The notes: generated from the sequence alone by a model not told the origin. DNA of 64,000 nucleotides from Halovivax limisalsi (GCF_023093535.1 NZ_CP095757.1:1674001-1738000), one strand, 5' to 3'. Numbered from the stretch's first letter, positions 1 to 9,726 are shown. Numbers and translations: made by a program.

Positions 1-1
1 G

Positions 2-790
2 GCGATCGGCGCCCTCGCGGCGGGCCTGCTGGTCACCGTCGACTGGTCGGCGCCGTTTTTGGCCAATGCCGCGCTGGCCGCGCTCGGCATCCCACTTCTG
101 GTGACGCTCCCGCGCGTCGACGGCGAGACTCGCCATTCCGGCGGCCAGCCGTCCTTCCGCGTTCGGGACGCGCTCAGAACGATCCGCCTCCAGACGAGTC
201 GACCGGATATTCGGTGGTTCGTCGCCTACACGGCGCTTTTCTACGGGGTATACCAGCTCGGAATGGCGTTCGAACAACCCGCGATGCGCGCCGCGGGCGT
301 TCCGGTGGCCGGATTGGGCGCCGTGTACGCCGGCTTCAAGTTCGTCTCCGCCGGCGCCGCGTCGACGGCCGGGTGGTTGCAAGATCGCCTCGGCGCTCGC
401 GGCGTCTACCTTGGCATCGCCCCCGTCGTCGGAATCGCCTTCGCGTCTGCCGCCGTCTGGCCGGTGCTCGTCGTGCCGGCCTTGTTCGTCAGTCGGGGCG
501 CGAGCGCTGTTTCCCGCCCGATCCGAAACCAGTATCTCAACGATCGGCTTGACGACGTCGGGCGAGCGACCGTGCTCTCGGGTGCTTCGATGGTCCTGTC
601 CGTCTGTGCGGCGATACTCGACGTCGTTGGGGGTGTAATCGCGACCGGCACGGGTCCGGTCAAATTGCTCGCCGGCGCAGGGATCGCGGCCGCCGGCGCC
701 GGCGGACTCCTCTGGCTGCTGGTCGATCCGGTCCGGACGGGCGAAACCCACCTGACCGGCGGTGAGAGTCCCGCGGTAGCGCCGGAGTGA
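2..790 (+). CDS. MFS-type transporter, C-terminal part (5' end outside window)
   Basis: The reading frame is already open at the first bases of the window, so this is the C-terminal half of a longer protein. It shows alternating hydrophobic segments: an ALAALGIPLLV helix, the region around FVAYTALFYGVYQLGMAF, then GVYLGIAPVVGIAFASAAV and a last pair near VVGGVIATGTGP. They are split by short Arg-rich loops such as LQDRLGARG and PIRNQYLND, which is typical of the second six-helix bundle of major facilitator permeases. The substrate cannot be told. A TTG at 59 lies inside a helix and is not a natural start. The C-terminus is short and acidic. Confidence 0.75.
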   Translation, partial: AIGALAAGLLVTVDWSAPFLANAALAALGIPLLVTLPRVDGETRHSGGQPSFRVRDALRTIRLQTSRPDIRWFVAYTALFYGVYQLGMAFEQPAMRAAGVPVAGLGAVYAGFKFVSAGAASTAGWLQDRLGARGVYLGIAPVVGIAFASAAVWPVLVVPALFVSRGASAVSRPIRNQYLNDRLDDVGRATVLSGASMVLSVCAAILDVVGGVIATGTGPVKLLAGAGIAAAGAGGLLWLLVDPVRTGETHLTGGESPAVAPE

Positions 791-984
791 CTGTCGACTG
801 CCGGCGGCATCGTGGGGCGCTCCATTGCACTGCGGCGCCGTTGGCGATCTCGCGGATCGTCGCCCCGTGAGCGTGGATGACGGACCCGTGACAGTCGAAA
901 CCGGTGGACACGCCCGGACAGTCTACCCGTGACGGCTCCACGATGCGGTCGTGCCGCCGTCACTCGTCGCCCCATCAGTGTCCG

Positions 985-2169
985 TTAGCGACGGTCCGCG
1001 GGCTCGATTGCCACCGGGTAGTCGGTGAGGTTCTCGTAGCCGTCCTCGGTGATCACGACCAGGTCTTCGATGCGGACGCCGCCCACGGCGGGGTCGTAGA
1101 TGCCCGGTTCGACCGAGACCACGTGCCCGGGTTCGAGCTCCTCGCCGCCGAACGAGAGGCTCGGTCCCTCGTGCACCTCGAGGCCGACGCCGTGGCCGGT
1201 GCCGTGGATGTAGCCCGTGTCCGTCTCGGGGTCGCTCCTGAGCGTCTCGTGGCCCGCGTCCTCGATGACGTCGCAGACGACGTCGTGGACCTCGTCGCCG
1301 GTGACGCCGGGTTCGAGCCGGTCGAGCGCGGCCTCGAACGCCTCGCGGGTGACCGCGTACCGCCGCTCGATCTCGGCCGCGGCCTCGCCGCGGACGAACG
1401 TCCGGGTCATGTCCCCGCAGTACTTCGTCGCCTTGTCCTGCGGGAAGATGTCGATCACGATGGTCTCGCCCGCTTCGAGCGGCCCGCTCCCGCGGTCGTG
1501 CGGGTCGGCCGCGTCGGCGCCGCAGGCGACGATCGTCTCGTCGAGCGCGCAGCCCTCGCGCAGCAGGGCGATCTCGATCGCCGTGGCGACGCGCTCGCTC
1601 GTCAACACCTCGCCCTCGTGGTAGAGGACGCCGTCGCGCACGTCGGCGCTCGCGATCAGCCCCTCCGCGACGGCCATCGCCCGCTGGTTCGCCGCCTGGG
1701 TCTCGCGGATGTGTTCGATCTCCCGATCGCTCTTCGTCTCGCGAATCTCGCCGACGACGTCGTCGGTGTCGACGGTCACCTCGATCCCGCGCTCGCGGAG
1801 GCCGTCGGCCGTCCCCACGGGGCTCTCGGCGGGGACGGCGACCGACTCGACGTCGTGATCGGCCATGAAGGCCGCCAGGAGGCGGGATTTTGCCTCCGCC
1901 TGCCCGTACTCGGCGCGCAGGTCGCGGTAGTCGTAGACCGCCAGCTTTGTCACGCTATCGGCGTCGGCCTCGCTCTGCGCCCGGCCGTACTCGAGGCCGG
2001 AGACGAGCAGGTGGACGCCGTCAGGTGTCACCAGCGTCTGAAAGGGATCCGGCGCGCCGAAGCCGGAGACGTAGCGCTGCGTGGCGTCGTCGCCGTCGGC
2101 GTCGACGAGGTACGCGTCGTGCCCGGTTTCCTCGAGGTGCTCGACCAGCGGGGTGAGGTCGTGACTCAT
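985..2169 (-). CDS. M24 family metallopeptidase (Xaa-Pro dipeptidase/aminopeptidase-like)
   Basis: 394 residues with the two-domain layout of prolidase-type enzymes: a creatinase-like N-terminal domain (about 1-150) and a pita-bread catalytic domain (about 155-390). Expected metal ligands are visible: the Asp pair in VIDIFPQDK and YCGDMTRTF, His in HGTGHGVGLEVHE, Glu in VEPGIY and Glu in GVRIED. It should cleave Xaa-Pro dipeptides or N-terminal Xaa-Pro bonds in the cytoplasm; no signal peptide is present. It is transcribed away from aroA, with about 250 bp between the two starts. Dipeptidase and aminopeptidase activity cannot be separated from sequence alone. Confidence 0.9.
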   Translation of the reverse strand: MSHDLTPLVEHLEETGHDAYLVDADGDDATQRYVSGFGAPDPFQTLVTPDGVHLLVSGLEYGRAQSEADADSVTKLAVYDYRDLRAEYGQAEAKSRLLAAFMADHDVESVAVPAESPVGTADGLRERGIEVTVDTDDVVGEIRETKSDREIEHIRETQAANQRAMAVAEGLIASADVRDGVLYHEGEVLTSERVATAIEIALLREGCALDETIVACGADAADPHDRGSGPLEAGETIVIDIFPQDKATKYCGDMTRTFVRGEAAAEIERRYAVTREAFEAALDRLEPGVTGDEVHDVVCDVIEDAGHETLRSDPETDTGYIHGTGHGVGLEVHEGPSLSFGGEELEPGHVVSVEPGIYDPAVGGVRIEDLVVITEDGYENLTDYPVAIEPADRR

Positions 2170-2416
2170 GTCGACTCATTTCGCCGGGCGTCACATAATC
2201 GGTCGGTTCCCGGAGCGTCGGGGTGGCCCGTGCCGCGGGCGACCGCCGGAGCGAGCGTGCGCCCGATCGCCGGCTGCCGTCCCGGACCGGGGCGGAGCGT
2301 ACCGGATCGGTTCGTGCCGGGGCGTCCCGGAGCCGATCGCGTCGGGCAGGGGCCCGCGGCGCGGTGAGTGCTGACGCGACCGGTACCGTCTTGGTCGGCT
2401 CTCCCGACGGGCCGAT

Positions 2417-3754
2417 ATGGACGTCACCATCTCGCCGGGTTCCCTGTCTGGCGTCGTCCGCGCGCCGCCGTCGAAGAGCTACACGCACCGGGCGATCCTC
2501 GCGGCCGGCTGCGCCGGTGCGACGCGGGTCGTCGATCCGCTCTGGAGCGCCGACACCCGCGCGTCGGCGCGCGCGGTCGAGGCCTTCGGCGGGTCGGTCG
2601 CTCGGCGCCCGGACGGTGACCTGCGGGTCGAGGGCTTCGACGGTCGGCCGGCCGTCCCCGCCGACGTGATCGACTGCGCGAACAGCGGGACGACGATGCG
2701 ACTCGTGACCGCCCTCGCCGCGCTCGCCGACGGCACCACCGTCCTGACGGGCGACGACTCGCTGCGGTCGCGCCCGCAGGGCCCGTTACTCGAGGCGATC
2801 GGAGACCTCGGCGGTTCGGCGCGAAGCACGCGGGGCAACGGGCGGGCGCCGCTGGTCGTCGACGGCCCGATCGGCGGCGGGACGGTCGCCATCCCCGGCG
2901 ACGTCTCCTCCCAGTACGTCACGGCGCTCCTGCTCGCCGGCGCGCTCACCGACGACGGCGTCGAGATCCGCCTCGAGACGGCGCTGAAGTCCGCGCCCTA
3001 CGTCGAGATCACGCGGGAGGTCCTCGCGGCCTTCGGCGTCGAGACGAGCGAGACGAGCGACGGCTTCGCGGTTGCGGGCGGCCAGACCTATCGCGCGACC
3101 GACGGGCCGTCAGCCGCGAGCGAGGTCGACCGGGACGGCGGCACCTACGCGGTGCCGGGGGACTTCTCGTCGATCTCGTACCCGCTCGCGGCGGGTGCGG
3201 TCGCCGCCGCGGACGGGATCGAGATCGAGGGCGCCCAGCCGAGCGCGCAGGGCGATAGCGCTATCGTCGATCACGTCCGCCGCTTCGGCGCACCGGTCGA
3301 GTGGGATCGCGACGCGGGACGGATCGCCGTCGAGCGCGCGCCGCTCTCGGGGATCGAGGTTTCGGTCGCCGACACGCCCGACCTCCTCCCGACGCTGGCC
3401 GCCCTCGGCGCCGTCGCCGACGGCGAGACGCACATTTTCGACGCCGAACACGTCCGCTACAAGGAGACCGACCGCGTCGCCGCGATGGCGACCGAACTCG
3501 AGAAACTCGGCGCGGCGACGACCGAGGAACGCGACGCGCTCGCGATCCACGGCGATCGCTCCTCGCTCGAGGGTGCCCGCGTCGACGGCCACGCCGACCA
3601 CCGCATCGTGATGGCGCTCTCGATCGCCGCCCTCGCCGCCGAGGGCGAAACCACCATCGCGGGGGCCGAACACGTCGACGTCTCGTACCCGGACTTTTTC
3701 GACGCGCTGGAGGCGCTGGGCGCGCGGGTCGAACGCCACGGCCAGGCCGGTTGA
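2417..3754 (+). CDS. aroA: 3-phosphoshikimate 1-carboxyvinyltransferase (EPSP synthase)
   Basis: 445 residues, normal for archaeal AroA. It joins phosphoenolpyruvate to shikimate 3-phosphate, the sixth step of the shikimate pathway. Visible signatures are [11 protein letters not shown] at residue 17 onward (phosphate binding), NSGTTMRL near residue 93, and the later KETDR and [12 protein letters not shown] motifs. Chorismate synthase, the next enzyme, is also in this window at 55753 but is not in an operon with it. The ATG start follows the GC-rich leader between this gene and the divergent peptidase gene. Confidence 0.97.
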   Translation: MDVTISPGSLSGVVRAPPSKSYTHRAILAAGCAGATRVVDPLWSADTRASARAVEAFGGSVARRPDGDLRVEGFDGRPAVPADVIDCANSGTTMRLVTALAALADGTTVLTGDDSLRSRPQGPLLEAIGDLGGSARSTRGNGRAPLVVDGPIGGGTVAIPGDVSSQYVTALLLAGALTDDGVEIRLETALKSAPYVEITREVLAAFGVETSETSDGFAVAGGQTYRATDGPSAASEVDRDGGTYAVPGDFSSISYPLAAGAVAAADGIEIEGAQPSAQGDSAIVDHVRRFGAPVEWDRDAGRIAVERAPLSGIEVSVADTPDLLPTLAALGAVADGETHIFDAEHVRYKETDRVAAMATELEKLGAATTEERDALAIHGDRSSLEGARVDGHADHRIVMALSIAALAAEGETTIAGAEHVDVSYPDFFDALEALGARVERHGQAG

Positions 3755-3895
3755 GGTCCGCGCGAACGGAATCGCTCTCCCGGTGGCGTCGGTCCGTCTC
3801 TCGTCGAGCCGGCTACCGATCAGAACGCAACGACCAGAACGCCGCACCCGGATTCGCGTCGAAACAGTTAGGATTCGAGGTCGATACGTCGGGAT

Positions 3896-5188
3896 ATGGA
3901 TCGGCAGGATCTCGTCGCGGAGCTGTGCGGTGACGATTCGGCGTTCGTCGAACCGGCCTACGACGAGTACTGCGTCGCGGACGCCGCCGAGACGTCGCTC
4001 TCCCTGCTCGATTCGGCCACCTTCGACCGGTCGCTGCCGGACGCGGCGTTTCGCGGCGTCGAGACCGACGTGGAGACCGTCGTCTTCGTCCTGCTCGACG
4101 GCTTCGGCTACGACGAGTGGACGCGATTCGAAGGCCGCCGCACGCTCGCGAGTCGCCTGCAAGCGTCGGGGGCGGTGACGCCGCTCACCTCGGTCTACCC
4201 CTCGGAGACGGCCGCGGCGTTCACCTCGATCGCGACCGGTTGCACCCCGGTCGAACACGGGCTACTCGGCTGGTTCCAGTACCTGCGGGCGATCGACCGC
4301 GACGTCGTGACGCTGCCGTTCACCGCGCTCGACGAGACGCCGCTCTCCGACGTCGAGCCGGCGATCGACGCGTCGGTCCTCTTCGACGCGCGCCCGCTCT
4401 CGGCGCGGGCCGCGAAGTCGGGATCCGCTCGAACACCCTCGGTTTCGTTCGACGCGGTGCAGCCCGAGGCGATCGCCGACTCCGCGTTCAGCCGGGCGAT
4501 CTTCGAGGGGGCGAAACGGCTCGGCTACGAGGACCGCGACGCGTTCGCGGGGCGGCTTCGCGAGCGAGCCGAGGCGGCCGACGGCCCCGCGTTCGTCTTC
4601 GGGTACGAGCCCTCGATCGACGCCGTCGCCCACGAGGAGGGCCTCGCGAGTCGCCCGGCCCGACGGACGATGGGCGACGTGCTCGCCAGCCTGCAGGCCG
4701 ACTTCGTCGACGCCCTTTCGGCCGAGACGGCGTCGAAGACGCTGCTCGTCGTCACGGCCGATCACGGTCTCGTCGACGTCCCGCCCGGCGAGAACGTCGA
4801 CGTGACCGACCGGTCGTGCTGGCCTGCCCTCCGGGAGTGCGCTCGAACGGACGGGAGCGGGCGGCCGCGTCGGCCGACCGGCAGCCCCCGAAATCTGCAC
4901 CTTCACGTCGAGGAGTCGGCCGTGGACCGGGCGCGCCACCGGCTCGAGTCGGCCGTCGACGGACGGGTCTACACGAAAGCCGGGGCTGTCGAGGCCGATC
5001 TGTTCGGCCCGGCGAATCCGTCGGCGCTGTTCGACCGTCGCTGCGGCGACCTCGTCGCGATCCACCGCGATCGCGGTTGCTGCTGGCGGGACGTCGACCT
5101 CGCGAATCGCGGCCTGCACGGCGGGCTGACCCGGGCCGAGATGCTGGTTCCCTTCGCCGCGGCGCGCGTCGATGCCCTGCGAGATTGA
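3896..5188 (+). CDS. alkaline-phosphatase superfamily hydrolase (nucleotide pyrophosphatase/phosphodiesterase type)
   Basis: 430 residues. Metal-binding and nucleophile motifs of the type I phosphodiesterase/nucleotide pyrophosphatase group are present: VLLDGFGYDEW near residue 66 (first metal Asp), YPSETAAAFTSIATG near residue 101 (candidate Thr/Ser nucleophile), FVFGYEPSIDAVAH and VVTADHGLVDVPPGE near residue 285. There is no signal peptide, so it probably acts in the cytoplasm on nucleotide- or phosphodiester-containing small molecules. The start is the ATG at 3896, after a 140-nt gap from aroA. The substrate is unknown. Confidence 0.85.
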   Translation: MDRQDLVAELCGDDSAFVEPAYDEYCVADAAETSLSLLDSATFDRSLPDAAFRGVETDVETVVFVLLDGFGYDEWTRFEGRRTLASRLQASGAVTPLTSVYPSETAAAFTSIATGCTPVEHGLLGWFQYLRAIDRDVVTLPFTALDETPLSDVEPAIDASVLFDARPLSARAAKSGSARTPSVSFDAVQPEAIADSAFSRAIFEGAKRLGYEDRDAFAGRLRERAEAADGPAFVFGYEPSIDAVAHEEGLASRPARRTMGDVLASLQADFVDALSAETASKTLLVVTADHGLVDVPPGENVDVTDRSCWPALRECARTDGSGRPRRPTGSPRNLHLHVEESAVDRARHRLESAVDGRVYTKAGAVEADLFGPANPSALFDRRCGDLVAIHRDRGCCWRDVDLANRGLHGGLTRAEMLVPFAAARVDALRD

Positions 5189-5294
5189 GGGTTCCGCTCA
5201 TGGGCCTGACGATGGCTCATCTTGGTCGATCCCGCGGCCTCGTCCCGTCACACTCACCCCCTACCATTTTGACGCTGAGCGGTGTCGAGAGGCT

Positions 5295-5585
5295 ATGGTC
5301 GAACGAACCGACGCGAGCCAGGAACTCGATCGATCCAGCGTCGCGGCCCTGTTTCGCGAACTCGCCGACGAGTTCGAACGCGGGAGCGAGCGAGTCTCGG
5401 TGCCGGTCGGGAACAAAACCGTCACGCTCTCGCCGCCCGGTGAGGTGACGACGGAGGTCGAGGTTCTCGAACGCTCGGGGATGTTCCGGGGCGATCAGGA
5501 ACGCGTTCGGATCGACCTCCGCTGGAAGCCGACGCCGTCGGAGGAGCGCCAGACCGAGGAACCGGCCGAGCAACGCGAACACTGA
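5295..5585 (+). CDS. amphi-Trp domain protein
   Basis: 96 residues. The end of the domain has the pattern VRIDLRWKPTP, the charged-hydrophobic strand with Trp that names the amphi-Trp domain. Before it come an N-terminal helix (SSVAALFRELADEFER) and a VSVPVGNKTVTLSPP strand pair. The family is common in haloarchaea and of unknown function. The start at 5295 is chosen because the domain begins about ten residues later and the upstream frame extension is low-complexity and intergenic. The C-terminal tail is rich in Glu, Gln and Arg. Confidence 0.75.
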   Translation: MVERTDASQELDRSSVAALFRELADEFERGSERVSVPVGNKTVTLSPPGEVTTEVEVLERSGMFRGDQERVRIDLRWKPTPSEERQTEEPAEQREH

Positions 5586-5792
5586 CCGACTCGCCGGATC
5601 CGTCCCCGCGGCCCTGGCGGGCGCGGAACCCTGGTCGGCAGACGGACGGCGGCGTCGGTCGCTCCGTCTGCGGCGTGTCGGCTACGGCCATCCTCCGGCG
5701 AAAATATCCGGAGCGGGCTCGGAGCGGCCGGCGGGAGTCGCGTTCGTTCGCTACCAGTAGCCTTTTCGGTACTGACATACCACTGCCTTACA

Positions 5793-6965
5793 ATGGCCCC
5801 AGCGGGCACCGACGGCCGCGTCCCGACGGACGCCGCCGATCGCGAACCCAGCACCTCCATCCCGAAATCGGCCGTCTGCGTCCTCATCCCGACGCTCAAC
5901 GAGGCCGCGACGATCGGCGACATCGTCGACGCCTTTCGCGAGGACGGCTACGAGAACGTCCTCGTCGTGGACGGCGATTCGACCGACGACACGAGAGCCA
6001 TCGCCGCCGAGCACGGCGCGCGGGTGATCACCCAGACCGGCAGCGGCAAGGGGCGGGCCGTTCGCGAGGGGGTCGCCCGGATCGACGTTCCGTACGTGGT
6101 AATGCTCGACGGCGACGGCACGTACGACCCGGCCGACGCCGATCGGCTCCTGGCAGCGCTGGCGGAGGGCTACGAACACGTCATCGGCAATCGCTTCGCC
6201 GACATGGAGCCGGGGGCGATGTCCCGACTCAACTCGGTCGGCAACTCGCTGATCAACGGCGCGTTCGAGACCATCCACGGCGCGGAGTACGTCGACATCC
6301 TCTCGGGCTACCGCGCGTTCACGGTCGACTCGTTCGAGCGCTGCCACCTGAGCGCCGACGGCTTCACGATCGAGACCGAACTCGCCGTCGAGTGCGTCAA
6401 ACAGGGCGTCGCCACGACGGTCGTCCCGATCTCGTACTCGCCGCGGCCGGACGAATCCGAGACGAACCTGCACCCGATCCGCGACGGCGGTCGGATCATC
6501 GTCGCGCTCTACTCGCTCGCGCGGACGAACAACCCGCTCTTTTACTTCGGGACGATCGGCGTGGGAGCCACCCTCCTCGGTAGCTTCGTCGCGACGTTCG
6601 TGCTCTACCAGTGGATCGTCAACGGCGTCGGGCACAACATTCTGGCGCTGGTCTCGGCGGCCGCGATCCTACTCGGCGTCCAGCTGTTGATCTTCGGCGT
6701 GCTCTCCGACATGATCGTCTCGCTGCACCGCGACCAGCGCCGCCGACTCGACCGGCTCGCCGGGGACCTCCGACGGCGGGCGGAGCGAGACGACGGAATC
6801 GACCGCAGCGCTCCGCGCCGCCGCGAGACCGAGTTCGGCGGCCGCGGGGCGAGCGATGACGGGTCGGCCGGTGCCGACGACCGGGCGCCGGCCGACGGTC
6901 GTCCGGCGAGCGACGAGCAGCCGGCCGACGACGCCCGGTCCGCCCGGGCACGTCGGGGCGAATGA
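5793..6965 (+). CDS. aglJ: AglJ-type dolichol phosphate hexosyltransferase (S-layer N-glycosylation)
   Basis: 390 residues. A GT-A glycosyltransferase family 2 domain spans about 25-260: VLIPTLNEAATIGDIV, VVDGDSTDDT and MLDGDGTYDP (DXD-type metal site). Two or three membrane helices follow (FYFGTIGVGATLLG, ILALVSAAAILLGVQ). This matches haloarchaeal AglJ, which adds the first hexose of the N-linked glycan to dolichol phosphate. The C-terminal 60 residues are an unusual Arg/Asp/Ala-rich tail (RRRAERDDGI and onward) beyond the usual family end. The partner genes aglF and aglM are in this window near 50 kb, not adjacent. Confidence 0.9.
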   Translation: MAPAGTDGRVPTDAADREPSTSIPKSAVCVLIPTLNEAATIGDIVDAFREDGYENVLVVDGDSTDDTRAIAAEHGARVITQTGSGKGRAVREGVARIDVPYVVMLDGDGTYDPADADRLLAALAEGYEHVIGNRFADMEPGAMSRLNSVGNSLINGAFETIHGAEYVDILSGYRAFTVDSFERCHLSADGFTIETELAVECVKQGVATTVVPISYSPRPDESETNLHPIRDGGRIIVALYSLARTNNPLFYFGTIGVGATLLGSFVATFVLYQWIVNGVGHNILALVSAAAILLGVQLLIFGVLSDMIVSLHRDQRRRLDRLAGDLRRRAERDDGIDRSAPRRRETEFGGRGASDDGSAGADDRAPADGRPASDEQPADDARSARARRGE

Positions 6966-7065
6966 GGCTCGCACCGTCGTTGCGGCGCCAGGTCCCTCTC
7001 CGGCGGTAGCACTATCGAGCCGATCGACGGCGTCCCGGGCGGCCGCTGTCCCGGTTCGACACCAC

Positions 7066-7395
7066 TCAGAATGGAAGCAGACTGCGAACGCGCCCGAGGA
7101 CCGAACCGGAGTGGCGCGATCGATAGGCCTCGAAGACCGGATGGAGTTCGTTCAGTAGCTCCTGGCGGGTCTCGAATCGGTCCGTCCCGGTCTTCTCGAC
7201 CGCCTCGGCGGCCGCGACGGTGTTGCCGCTCGCGTCGAACGGAATCGGGCGCGATCCGAGCGCCTCCACGACGCGGTCGGCCGTCGCGGGGAACGACAGA
7301 TCCACCTCTTTCAGCCTGGCGTCGACGGCGGCGATGCCGAATTCGATCGTTTCGGGCTCTCGATCGTCGTTGTTCGTCGGCGGCCGTACGCCCAT
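7066..7395 (-). CDS. conserved haloarchaeal hypothetical protein (DUF2795/DUF5789-like)
   Basis: 109 residues from the ATG at 7395. It has the shape of small haloarchaeal proteins of the DUF2795/DUF5789 type: a LKEVDLSFPATADRVVEALG helix-turn unit, a short strand region (IPFDASGNT) and a second helical unit (DRFETRQELLNELHPVFEAYRS) with the recurrent Phe-Glu-Ser/Thr-Arg-Gln-Glu pattern. Role unknown. It is divergent from the ribbon-helix-helix gene at 7487, with 91 bp between starts. Family assignment is by resemblance only. Confidence 0.6.
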   Translation of the reverse strand: MGVRPPTNNDDREPETIEFGIAAVDARLKEVDLSFPATADRVVEALGSRPIPFDASGNTVAAAEAVEKTGTDRFETRQELLNELHPVFEAYRSRHSGSVLGRVRSLLPF

Positions 7396-7486
7396 ACACC
7401 CTCCTCTACGCGCGGGACAAAAAACGCCTGCGGCATCGATCCGGGGTGTCGATGCGTCTTTGGGCCGTCGACCCCTCCTCGGAGGT

Positions 7487-7696
7487 ATGACCGAGTACAC
7501 GACGGTCTCGATCCCGAAGGAGTTGGCCGACCGCGTCGAGGAGACGATCGAGGGGACGAGCTTCACCTCGACGAGCGACCTCGTCCGGTTTCTCCTGCGC
7601 AGCATCGTCATCCAGCGCCAGCGCTCGGGCGAACTCACCGAGGCCGAGTTCGAGGAGATCACCGACCAGCTCCGGGCGCTCGGCTATCTGGAGTGA
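7487..7696 (+). CDS. ribbon-helix-helix (CopG-type) transcriptional regulator
   Basis: 69 residues. The N-terminal strand TEYTTVSIPKELADRV is followed by two helices (EETIEG and SDLVRFLLRSIVIQRQR), the plan of CopG/Arc-type dimeric DNA-binding proteins. The C-terminal part (GELTEAEFEEITDQLRALGYLE) is a typical haloarchaeal extension. GGAGGT abuts the ATG with no spacer, so it is unlikely to act as a normal ribosome binding site. No toxin gene is adjacent, so it is more likely a stand-alone regulator than an antitoxin. Confidence 0.8.
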   Translation: MTEYTTVSIPKELADRVEETIEGTSFTSTSDLVRFLLRSIVIQRQRSGELTEAEFEEITDQLRALGYLE

Positions 7697-7782
7697 GCGA
7701 TGGGCGCGTGAGCGGCTCCCTCGAATCGAGCACCGGGTGCGGCCTGGCTCCGAGGGGAAGGAAACGTTCGCGTCGTACCCGG

Positions 7783-8238
7783 TCAGGACTCGAACGGTTC
7801 GACCGGCGGCGCCGCGTCCAGTTCGACGATCGAGCGCCGGCTCCCGCCCCGATCGAACGCGGCGAGCGCGTCGTCCGTCGGCTCCCACGGCGGCACGGCG
7901 ACGATGACGACTTCCGCGAGGTCGTCCTCCATCGTCACCTCGAGGAGTCCGGACGGGTGGGAGAGAAACCGTCCTTGCGTATCGCGATTGGGGCGGGAGA
8001 GTTCGACGCCGAAGACGCCCGCGAGCGCGTTGTTCGGATCCGGGAGTCGATACTCCGCGAAGACCGGGGTCGCCTCGGGGACGCGATCCGCGTCGGGTCC
8101 CTCGAGATCGCCCGCCGGCACGGTCGCGATCGGCGTCGAGACCTCGCCCGGTTCGGCCTCGCTCGCCAGGTCGAGCAACGCTTCCAGTAATCCCTCGGTC
8201 ACGTAGACGGCGGTCGGCTGGGTCTCGACGGGGGACAC
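7783..8238 (-). CDS. hypothetical protein
   Basis: 151 residues, acidic, no membrane helix and no signal peptide. It opens with a predicted helix (TEGLLEALLDLASEAEP), then alternating beta-like segments (VFAEYRLPDP, LAGVFGVELSRP, LLEVTMEDDLAEVVIVAVPPW) and ends in an Asp/Pro-rich tail. I do not recognise the family. The composition and codon use match neighbouring haloarchaeal genes, and the opposite frame is far less acidic, so the minus strand is preferred. It lies just downstream of the cysteine-synthase-like gene on the same strand, with a 70-nt gap. Confidence 0.65.
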   Translation of the reverse strand: MSPVETQPTAVYVTEGLLEALLDLASEAEPGEVSTPIATVPAGDLEGPDADRVPEATPVFAEYRLPDPNNALAGVFGVELSRPNRDTQGRFLSHPSGLLEVTMEDDLAEVVIVAVPPWEPTDDALAAFDRGGSRRSIVELDAAPPVEPFES

Positions 8239-8308
8239 GGTCGTCTCCCACGTTCGAGGCCCGGCTTACTAACCGTTCGGTTTGTGCGGGTCGGCTTCGC
8301 CGGCTACC

Positions 8309-9289
8309 CTACGAGGTCCAGGCCTCGAACGAGCGGTAGATGTCCTTCGAGAGGTAGCGCTCGCTGGAGTCGGGGAAGACGGTGACGACGGCGTCCGCCG
8401 GGACGTCGAGGTCGCCCGCGGCGATGTGCTCGGCGACGTCACGGGCGGCGACGCTCGCCGCGCCGGCGCTCGACCCCACGAGGTGGCCTTCCTCGGCGGC
8501 GAGCCGGGTGAGTTCGTCGTGGGCCGCCTCGTCGCTCACCGGGCGGATCTCGTCGACGAGGTCGGGGTCGAAGAGTTCGTTCGTCGCGGTGTCGTGCGTG
8601 CCGATGCCCTCGATCTTGTACTCGCCCTCCTCGCGCTCCTCGCCCAGGAACTCGCCGTACAGCGAGCCCTCGGGTTCGACCGCGACGACGTGGGTGTCCG
8701 GGTTCCGTTCGAGGGCGTAGCGAGCGAGGCCCATCAGCGTCCCCGCGGTGCCGCAGCCGGCCACCACGGCGCCGACCTCGCCGTCGAGCGCGTCGTAGAT
8801 CTCGGGGGCGGTCGTCTCGTAGTGGGCTTCCGTGTTCAGCGGATTGGAAAACTGCTGGGGAACGACGGCGTCGTCGAGTTCGTCCGCGAGGTCGTGGGCG
8901 CGCTCGATGGCGCCGCCCATCCCGTCGTCGGTCGGCGTGTTGATCACGCGGGCGCCGAGGGCGTCCATCAGTTGCTGTTTCTCGACGCTGAAGCGCTCGG
9001 GCACGACGAAGATCGCCTCGAGGCCGAGCTGGCGGGCCGCGATCGCGAATCCGATCCCCGTGTTGCCGGCCGTCGGCTCGACGACGGTGCCGCCGGGTTC
9101 GATATCGCCGCGTTCGAGCATCGCCTCGAGCATGTACGCGCCGATCCGATCTTTGACGCTCGCCCCCGGATTGAACGTCTCGAGCTTCGCGTAGACGGAG
9201 ACGGCCGCCGGCGCGGCCTGCAGTCCGACCAGCGGCGTGTTTCCCACCGTCTCGAGCACCGACGACAGCGGGCGGTCGTGAACGGTCAT
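8309..9289 (-). CDS. PLP-dependent cysteine synthase / cystathionine beta-synthase-like enzyme
   Basis: 326 residues from ATG 9289; a GTG at 9310 gives a seven-residue longer version. It is a fold-type II PLP enzyme: the Schiff-base Lys is in GASVKDRIGAYM (about residue 39), the substrate-loop motif is TAGNTGIG, and the phosphate-binding loop is GCGTAGTLMG. It should make cysteine from an activated serine and sulfide. The motifs fit O-acetylserine, O-phosphoserine and cystathionine synthases equally well. There is no CBS domain and the length is usual for the catalytic core. It stands alone, with no serine acetyltransferase nearby. Confidence 0.88.
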   Translation of the reverse strand: MTVHDRPLSSVLETVGNTPLVGLQAAPAAVSVYAKLETFNPGASVKDRIGAYMLEAMLERGDIEPGGTVVEPTAGNTGIGFAIAARQLGLEAIFVVPERFSVEKQQLMDALGARVINTPTDDGMGGAIERAHDLADELDDAVVPQQFSNPLNTEAHYETTAPEIYDALDGEVGAVVAGCGTAGTLMGLARYALERNPDTHVVAVEPEGSLYGEFLGEEREEGEYKIEGIGTHDTATNELFDPDLVDEIRPVSDEAAHDELTRLAAEEGHLVGSSAGAASVAARDVAEHIAAGDLDVPADAVVTVFPDSSERYLSKDIYRSFEAWTS

Positions 9290-9363
9290 GATCGAGGCAA
9301 CGTTTGCCACGAGTGAAAGCTCTTGGTATCGATCGCCGGCCCGGAACGGCGGGAACGTGGGGG

Positions 9364-9717
9364 TTACTCGTCGGACGACGTCGCGGCGTCCGCGCCGGAC
9401 TCCTCGGGTCGCTCGTCGACGGCGGTCGCGTCGGCCTCGTCGCCATCCGGTAGCTCGGCGTCGGCCCCCTCGGCGTCGTCGATCGCCGCTTCCGCGAGGA
9501 TGGCTTCGGTATCCAGCCCCCGTTCCTCGGCGAGCGCTTCGAGGAGGGCTCGCTGCTGTGCGACGTCGGTCTCGATATCGGTCACGGTGTCGTGGGTCTC
9601 CTCGACCGCGCCCTCGAGGCCGATAATCCGCTGTTGGAGCTCCTGGACCTGTTTGTACATCTGTTCCGCCTTCTCAGAGACGAGCTGGATCTTCTTCGCC
9701 GTCGAGCCGAGTCCCAT
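9364..9717 (-). CDS. DUF5798-type coiled-coil protein
   Basis: 117 residues from the ATG at 9717. The first 75 residues are one long predicted coiled coil (STAKKIQLVSEKAEQMYK, VQELQQRIIGLEGAVEET). The last 45 are a disordered, very acidic tail (DAEGADAELPDGDEADATAV). This layout matches the haloarchaeal family DUF5798, of unknown function. The upstream frame extends 13 residues more, but that stretch contains the 9727-9742 palindrome just before the start, so the shorter form is preferred. Confidence 0.7.
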   Translation of the reverse strand: MGLGSTAKKIQLVSEKAEQMYKQVQELQQRIIGLEGAVEETHDTVTDIETDVAQQRALLEALAEERGLDTEAILAEAAIDDAEGADAELPDGDEADATAVDERPEESGADAATSSDE

Positions 9718-9726
9718 GGGAACAAC

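Noticed and set aside
904-2367. 487-codon plus-strand frame over the M24 peptidase
   Set aside because: Antisense shadow; the minus strand has all five metal-ligand motifs of the peptidase.
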